Source: Levilactobacillus humaensis
GTDB lineage: Bacteria > Bacillota > Bacilli > Lactobacillales > Lactobacillaceae
Assembly (NCBI RefSeq): GCF_024345185.1
Contig: NZ_BROB01000008.1
Span: forward strand, 19,490 to 83,489
Reading direction: 5' to 3'
Length of the DNA: 64,000 nt
Program-made: the position numbers and the translations under genes
In this document: one piece after another, positions 61,033 through 64,000 of the stretch
Layout: each line of letters opens with the position of its first letter
Numbering within the stretch: the first letter of the stretch is position 1
Notes under the pieces: generated by a model
Seen by the model: only the letters and a program-made list of their open reading frames with translations
Database searches by the model: none
Told to the model about the DNA's origin: nothing

Positions 61033-61108
61033 AGGCCGCCACTGAAATTTTTTATGAATCCAACACAGGGTTGGATTCGCTCTTAGCCGAGGGTGGCGAC
61101 CCTAAATA
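61033..61108 (+). other. Structured 5' leader of thioredoxin
   Basis: GGCCGCCAC pairs with GTGGCGACC, and inside GAATCCAAC pairs with GTTGGATTC, giving two nested stems. A 29-codon frame starting TTG 61020 crosses it, but no evidence supports translation. I do not recognise a riboswitch class. Confidence 0.45.
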
Positions 61109-61139
61109 ATCCCTATGGGGAGTCTAGAGGAGAATGAGC

Positions 61140-61460
61140 ATGATTAAGGAAATTCACGACCAGGACTTTGAAAAAGAAACAAATACCGGGGTCACCGTGG
61201 TCGACTTCCGCGCCGACTGGTGTCCACCTTGTAAGATGATGGATCCCATTTTACAGAAGCTTTCCGAGAGTGAAGACTTCAAGGACAAGGTGACGTTTAC
61301 GTCGATCAACATCGACCATGACAAGCAAATCGCCAGTCAGTTCCAGGTTCAAGGCATTCCAACGTTCTTAATCAAGAAGGATGGCCAGGTCATCAACCGC
61401 TTGGTCGGTGCCCGGCCAAAGCCACTATTTGAGGCGGCTTTGAAGGAAGCCTTGGCTTAA
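61140..61460 (+). CDS. Thioredoxin with WCPPC active site
   Basis: 106 residues, thioredoxin fold, with active site C28-P-P-C31 (usual WCGPC). VVDFRADW precedes it and the cis-Pro region GIPTFLIK follows. The change G to P in the CxxC loop would make the redox potential different. ATG 61140 is chosen because GAGG is nine bases upstream; ATG 61134 is an alternative. It is monocistronic with a strong terminator and a possible CsoR/CstR operator. Confidence 0.93.
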   Translation: MIKEIHDQDFEKETNTGVTVVDFRADWCPPCKMMDPILQKLSESEDFKDKVTFTSINIDHDKQIASQFQVQGIPTFLIKKDGQVINRLVGARPKPLFEAALKEALA

Positions 61461-61482
61461 ATACAATCAATACGAAGACAGT

Positions 61483-61527
61483 AAAGCGGCTCGAATTACC
61501 ATTGGGGGTAAATCGAGCCGCTTTTGT
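61483..61527 (+). terminator. Terminator of thioredoxin
   Basis: AAAGCGGCTCGA and TCGAGCCGCTTTT form a stem with T-rich tail. Confidence 0.88.
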
Positions 61528-61587
61528 TTACCTTTCAGTTCTAACCAGCCTACAGTACGGGTGAAGTCAAAACGGGAGGTGAGGGCC

Positions 61588-61956
61588 ATGCAGAAGCTCT
61601 ATCGCTATGTGCCGATGTTAAGCGCGCTCACGAGTCTGTATTTTCTGTGGCTGATGTCGATGATACCAACCACCACAGAGCTTGATTTGGAATTGACGTG
61701 GCGACCACGATACCTGTGGCTTGTCGCTGCCATCCTGGTGGTGATTGGGTTCACGGCTTTGGCTAAACAACGTCGGTCCAAGGAGTGGGGCCTAGTCATC
61801 AATGGCTGCCTCGTGATTGGGATGGCCATCGACCTTTGGCAGACGCAGCGTTCACCGTTGATGGCGGATTTTCTTTGGCTGTGGGCGATTTTGATGATGC
61901 TAGATTTAGGACTGATTGTTTGGGGTGGCTATCGGCTTTGGTGGCGGCATCGTTAG
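61588..61956 (+). CDS. Small integral membrane protein
   Basis: 122 residues with four predicted helices (starting VPMLSALTSLYFLWLM). It has basic residues between helices (KQRRSK) and at the C-terminus (WWRHR). ATG 61588 follows GGGAGGTGAGGG; the upstream frame is rejected. No family recognised; function unknown. Confidence 0.72.
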   Translation: MQKLYRYVPMLSALTSLYFLWLMSMIPTTTELDLELTWRPRYLWLVAAILVVIGFTALAKQRRSKEWGLVINGCLVIGMAIDLWQTQRSPLMADFLWLWAILMMLDLGLIVWGGYRLWWRHR

Positions 61957-61976
61957 CCTAACTGACTTTATAGGAA

Positions 61977-62025
61977 AAATTGAACCCTCAAGGTTGGACA
62001 GAAAATCCAACTTTGAGGGTTCAAT
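61977..62025 (-). terminator. Hairpin after the convergent pair
   Basis: ATTGAACCCTCAA and TTGAGGGTTCAAT form a stem with GTTGGA/TCCAAC inside. On the minus strand it is followed by TTTTTCC, so it likely ends the 62064 gene. Confidence 0.75.
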
Positions 62026-62063
62026 TAATGAAACGTAATGACTTAGTTTTAAAAAAATTGGTT

Positions 62064-62402
62064 TTATGGTCCAACCGCATAGGAAGGCGTCGCAAGATAC
62101 TTATTATAGAAATGGTTCTTAGCAACCTTACGGACGACTAACACATCAATGTTCGCGCTTTCTGTAGGGAAAGGCACATTGATTTGATAGTGCTGTTGCC
62201 GCTTACTCCCACTGTAATACTTAATTTCCGATTTAGGAAGCTTACTGGGGCCGGACAAAAGCGCCGCAAACGGATGACCATTTTTCAGAATGCACAGTCT
62301 AACGGCATTACTGGGAACAAATGGCGTAAATGTGAGAAGCAATAGAAGCAAGACGAGCGTTGGCAAAAACCATTTCAGCCATTTTTTAGAATGACGAGTC
62401 AT
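62064..62402 (-). CDS. Membrane-anchored small protein
   Basis: 112 residues. One N-terminal hydrophobic helix (about 9-28) after Lys/Arg residues, then a basic extracytoplasmic domain of about 80 residues. There is no lipobox. I do not recognise the domain. It is monocistronic. Confidence 0.65.
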   Translation of the reverse strand: MTRHSKKWLKWFLPTLVLLLLLLTFTPFVPSNAVRLCILKNGHPFAALLSGPSKLPKSEIKYYSGSKRQQHYQINVPFPTESANIDVLVVRKVAKNHFYNKYLATPSYAVGP

Positions 62403-62481
62403 GTTACTTCATCTACTTGCCCGAGGATCTTATGATAACACAACACATTGTTGTCGATTTCCCTTGTTGGATCAGTCGTCC

Positions 62482-63099
62482 TTAGAGAAGTTCCTGATGG
62501 AAATTGATTGCGTCTTCCTCAGTAATTGGCCGCAAGACGTGGCACGGATTCCCCACGGCAAGTGAGTTGTCGGGGATGTCCTTGGTGACGACACTGCCGG
62601 CACCGATGACACAGCCACTCCCGATGGTCACGCCGCCGATCACGGTCACGTTACTGCCAAACCAGCAGTTGTCGCCAATGGTGATTGGCCGATCGTACTC
62701 AAGGTTGTACTTGCTGCCGTCTGCCCGGTAACGAGCGTTACGATCTTGGTAGCGGAGGGGATGCATCGGGGTAACCAGTGTGACGTTGGGACCGAACCAG
62801 CAGCTATTACCGATAGTGACGGGGCCACAGTCTAGCACCGTAAAGTTGGCGTTAGCATAGAAGTTCTCACCAAAAGTCGTGTAACAGCCGTAGTCAAAGA
62901 AAATGGGTCCTTGCAAGTACATGCCGGGTTTCCGATTAGGGAGTAGTTTTTCCAAAATGGCTTCCCGTTTATCGGATTCGTCATCAAAGGTTTGGCTGTA
63001 CTCCTGGGATAAGTGGTGCGCGTAGTGAAGCCGCGCGGTTAGTTTGGCGTCAGTCGGGTCGTAGAGCTTGCCGGCCAACATCTTTTCTTCTTCAGTCAT
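62482..63099 (-). CDS. Sugar O-acetyltransferase (maltose/galactoside type)
   Basis: 205 residues. A helical N-terminus (EEKMLAGKLYDPTD) is followed by a left-handed beta helix of hexapeptide repeats (VTIGNSCWFGPNVTLVT, ITIGDNCWFGSNVTVIGGVTIGSG). The catalytic His is in TPMHPLRY. It transfers acetyl from acetyl-CoA to a sugar 6-hydroxyl. It follows the def-like gene by 11 bases, likely in one operon. Confidence 0.92.
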   Translation of the reverse strand: MTEEEKMLAGKLYDPTDAKLTARLHYAHHLSQEYSQTFDDESDKREAILEKLLPNRKPGMYLQGPIFFDYGCYTTFGENFYANANFTVLDCGPVTIGNSCWFGPNVTLVTPMHPLRYQDRNARYRADGSKYNLEYDRPITIGDNCWFGSNVTVIGGVTIGSGCVIGAGSVVTKDIPDNSLAVGNPCHVLRPITEEDAINFHQELL

Positions 63100-63110
63100 G
63101 GCCAGGTCTC

Positions 63111-63521
63111 CTAGATCAAAATCCCATTACAATGGTCAACTTCATGTTGAATGGCTTGGGCGACCAGACCGGCGAAGACCTGTTCGTGAGGCTTGAAGTT
63201 CTGGTCCAGGAAGCGAACGGTAATGGCTTTGTACCGCGTTGTTGGCCGAGTCCCCTTGAGTGACAGGCAACCTTCTTCAGTCTTGAATTCGCCGGAAATT
63301 TTGACGATCTGCGGGTTGAGCATGGCGATTGGAATCATCCCCAGGTTAATCACGATGATGCGCTTGTTGACACCAATCATGTTGGCAGCCATACCAATGC
63401 CATTGACACTGTGGGCCTTCAGGGTATCGAGTAGGTCAGTCACCACTGGGCCGTCGAGTTCGGTAGCGGGGGTAGACTGCGTTTGTAACAGAGCTGGATC
63501 GTGAACTAAATTTCTAATCAT
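63111..63521 (-). CDS. Peptide deformylase-like protein with altered motif 1
   Basis: 136 residues. Motif 2 EEGCLS (C85) and motif 3 QHEVDH (H126, E127, H130) are intact, so iron/zinc binding is kept. But motif 1 reads GIGMAANMIG: the catalytic Gln of GxGxAAxQ is Met48. True deformylases need that Gln to stabilise the oxyanion, so activity is in doubt. At 136 residues it is shorter than PDF type II. It overlaps the upstream gene by four bases and lies before an acetyltransferase gene. Confidence 0.85.
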   Translation of the reverse strand: MIRNLVHDPALLQTQSTPATELDGPVVTDLLDTLKAHSVNGIGMAANMIGVNKRIIVINLGMIPIAMLNPQIVKISGEFKTEEGCLSLKGTRPTTRYKAITVRFLDQNFKPHEQVFAGLVAQAIQHEVDHCNGILI

Positions 63522-63930
63522 GAGAATTCCTCCAAAATTTTTTTAAGTTTCGTGGTGGTGTTGAAGTTACGGGCACTGGTCTGGCGATACAGAGGTGTCC
63601 CGAGAATCTTGCTATAAAATGACCGGCTGAAATGAACCTTGAGGGTGGATGTCCAGAAGATCAGGTTCGGTGTAATGAGAATCCGGTCGTAGTCGCTGGT
63701 AACGTGTTCGGTTAGCCAGCTGTCGTTGCTAGGTTCGTAAGTATTGAGCTTGAACAAGGCATTGTGACGTAGCGTGGGATCAGCGCCCCACCAGTCCGGA
63801 GCCAAGGCCAGATCGGCCAGAAATTCCGGCCGGCTGATTAAGCGAAAGTCGATAGGAAAATCGAATTCGGTGGTCAGCAAGGTCTGAACAAGCCGTTCAC
63901 ATTGGGCAAAGGTTTCCGCACTGGGACGAA
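63518..63930 (-). pseudogene. Gene truncated at its 5' end by an IS30-type element
   Basis: The frame from RPSAETFAQCERLV to KKILEEFS (about 137 residues) is complete at its 3' end and couples to the def-like gene (ATGA overlap). There is no ATG in it and no ribosome site. The only possible start is a TTG that lies in the right end of an IS30-like element, whose transposase ends at 63934. The native start is therefore lost. No family recognised. It could still be expressed from the element. Confidence 0.7.
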
Positions 63931-63933
63931 TTG

Positions 63934-64000
63934 TCAAACCAAGTGCAACACTTTATCAAATAAAACTTCTTCAGGGGTACAGTAGTCTAGAACCTTTCTC
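63934..64000 (-). mobile_element. IS30-family transposase, C-terminal end
   Basis: On the minus strand the last 22 codons read RKVLDYCTPEEVLFDKVL then HLV and a stop, the typical end of lactobacillus IS30 transposases (RKxLxYxTPEExF). The rest lies outside the window. The right inverted repeat includes TTGCACTTGGTTTGACAATT and probably ends near 63930. Confidence 0.82.

Noticed and set aside
61020..61109. 29-codon frame (TTG start) in the thioredoxin leader
   Set aside because: It coincides with the nested stems; the only nearby G-rich stretch belongs to the operator-like palindrome. Kept as a structured leader.

Overview
The window is chromosomal DNA from a lactobacillus. The surface proteins carry the KxYKxGKxW secretion signal and end in sorting signals of the LPQTxE type common in lactobacilli. 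Other markers are WxL and MucBP domains, a tannase very like the Lactiplantibacillus plantarum enzyme, an Apf-like muralytic protein, AGGAGG ribosome sites and cre operators. Base composition looks close to 50% GC, so a Levilactobacillus-like species is plausible, but I cannot name it from sequence alone.

Layout. 1-9.2 kb: the 3' part of a sortase-anchored EEPG-repeat protein, a LysR/aldo-keto reductase/alcohol dehydrogenase redox module, an AbrB-DUF998-like membrane protein and a large BspA/WxL surface protein. 9.2-15.9 kb: a GH46 chitosanase lipoprotein divergent from an Rgg-type regulator, small secreted proteins, uppP, and asnA behind an asparagine T-box. 16-27 kb: a large LPQTxE protein, a second-type methionine aminopeptidase, and a tandem duplication of two leucine-rich-repeat LPQTxE adhesins, each with the same promoter and cre site. 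27-35 kb: a relBE toxin-antitoxin pair, a decayed relE copy, and a six-gene operon (ABC importer, PHP phosphatase, metallophosphoesterase) that looks built for uptake and hydrolysis of a phosphorylated compound. 35-50 kb: a purine permease, a MarR/MFS efflux pair with a symmetric operator, another KxYKxGKxW adhesin, glutathione peroxidase, a GPP34-like protein, a YtrA-type GntR/ABC operon and a MarR/ABC exporter operon. 50-64 kb: a secreted PAP2 phosphatase, pyrrolidone peptidase, aquaporin, a Dam-type restriction-modification pair, an APC permease divergent from tannase, thioredoxin, a deformylase-like gene, and an IS30-type transposase end that has cut into the last gene.

The most unusual content is intergenic. 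A ~180-bp element occurs four times (about 14.3, 19.6, 54.7 and 57.6 kb). Its helices keep pairing although the bases differ between copies, which is the signature of a conserved folded RNA (or structured DNA). Two of the copies, inverted, bracket the restriction-modification cassette. A second, different structured element occurs twice (about 49.9 and 54.3 kb), each time just downstream of a membrane-transport gene on the same strand, again with compensatory changes. I do not recognise either family. A short candidate small RNA with its own terminator lies at 46.2 kb on the minus strand.

No tRNA, rRNA or CRISPR array was seen. Starts were moved from the longest open frame where a ribosome-binding site argued for it; this is stated in each entry.
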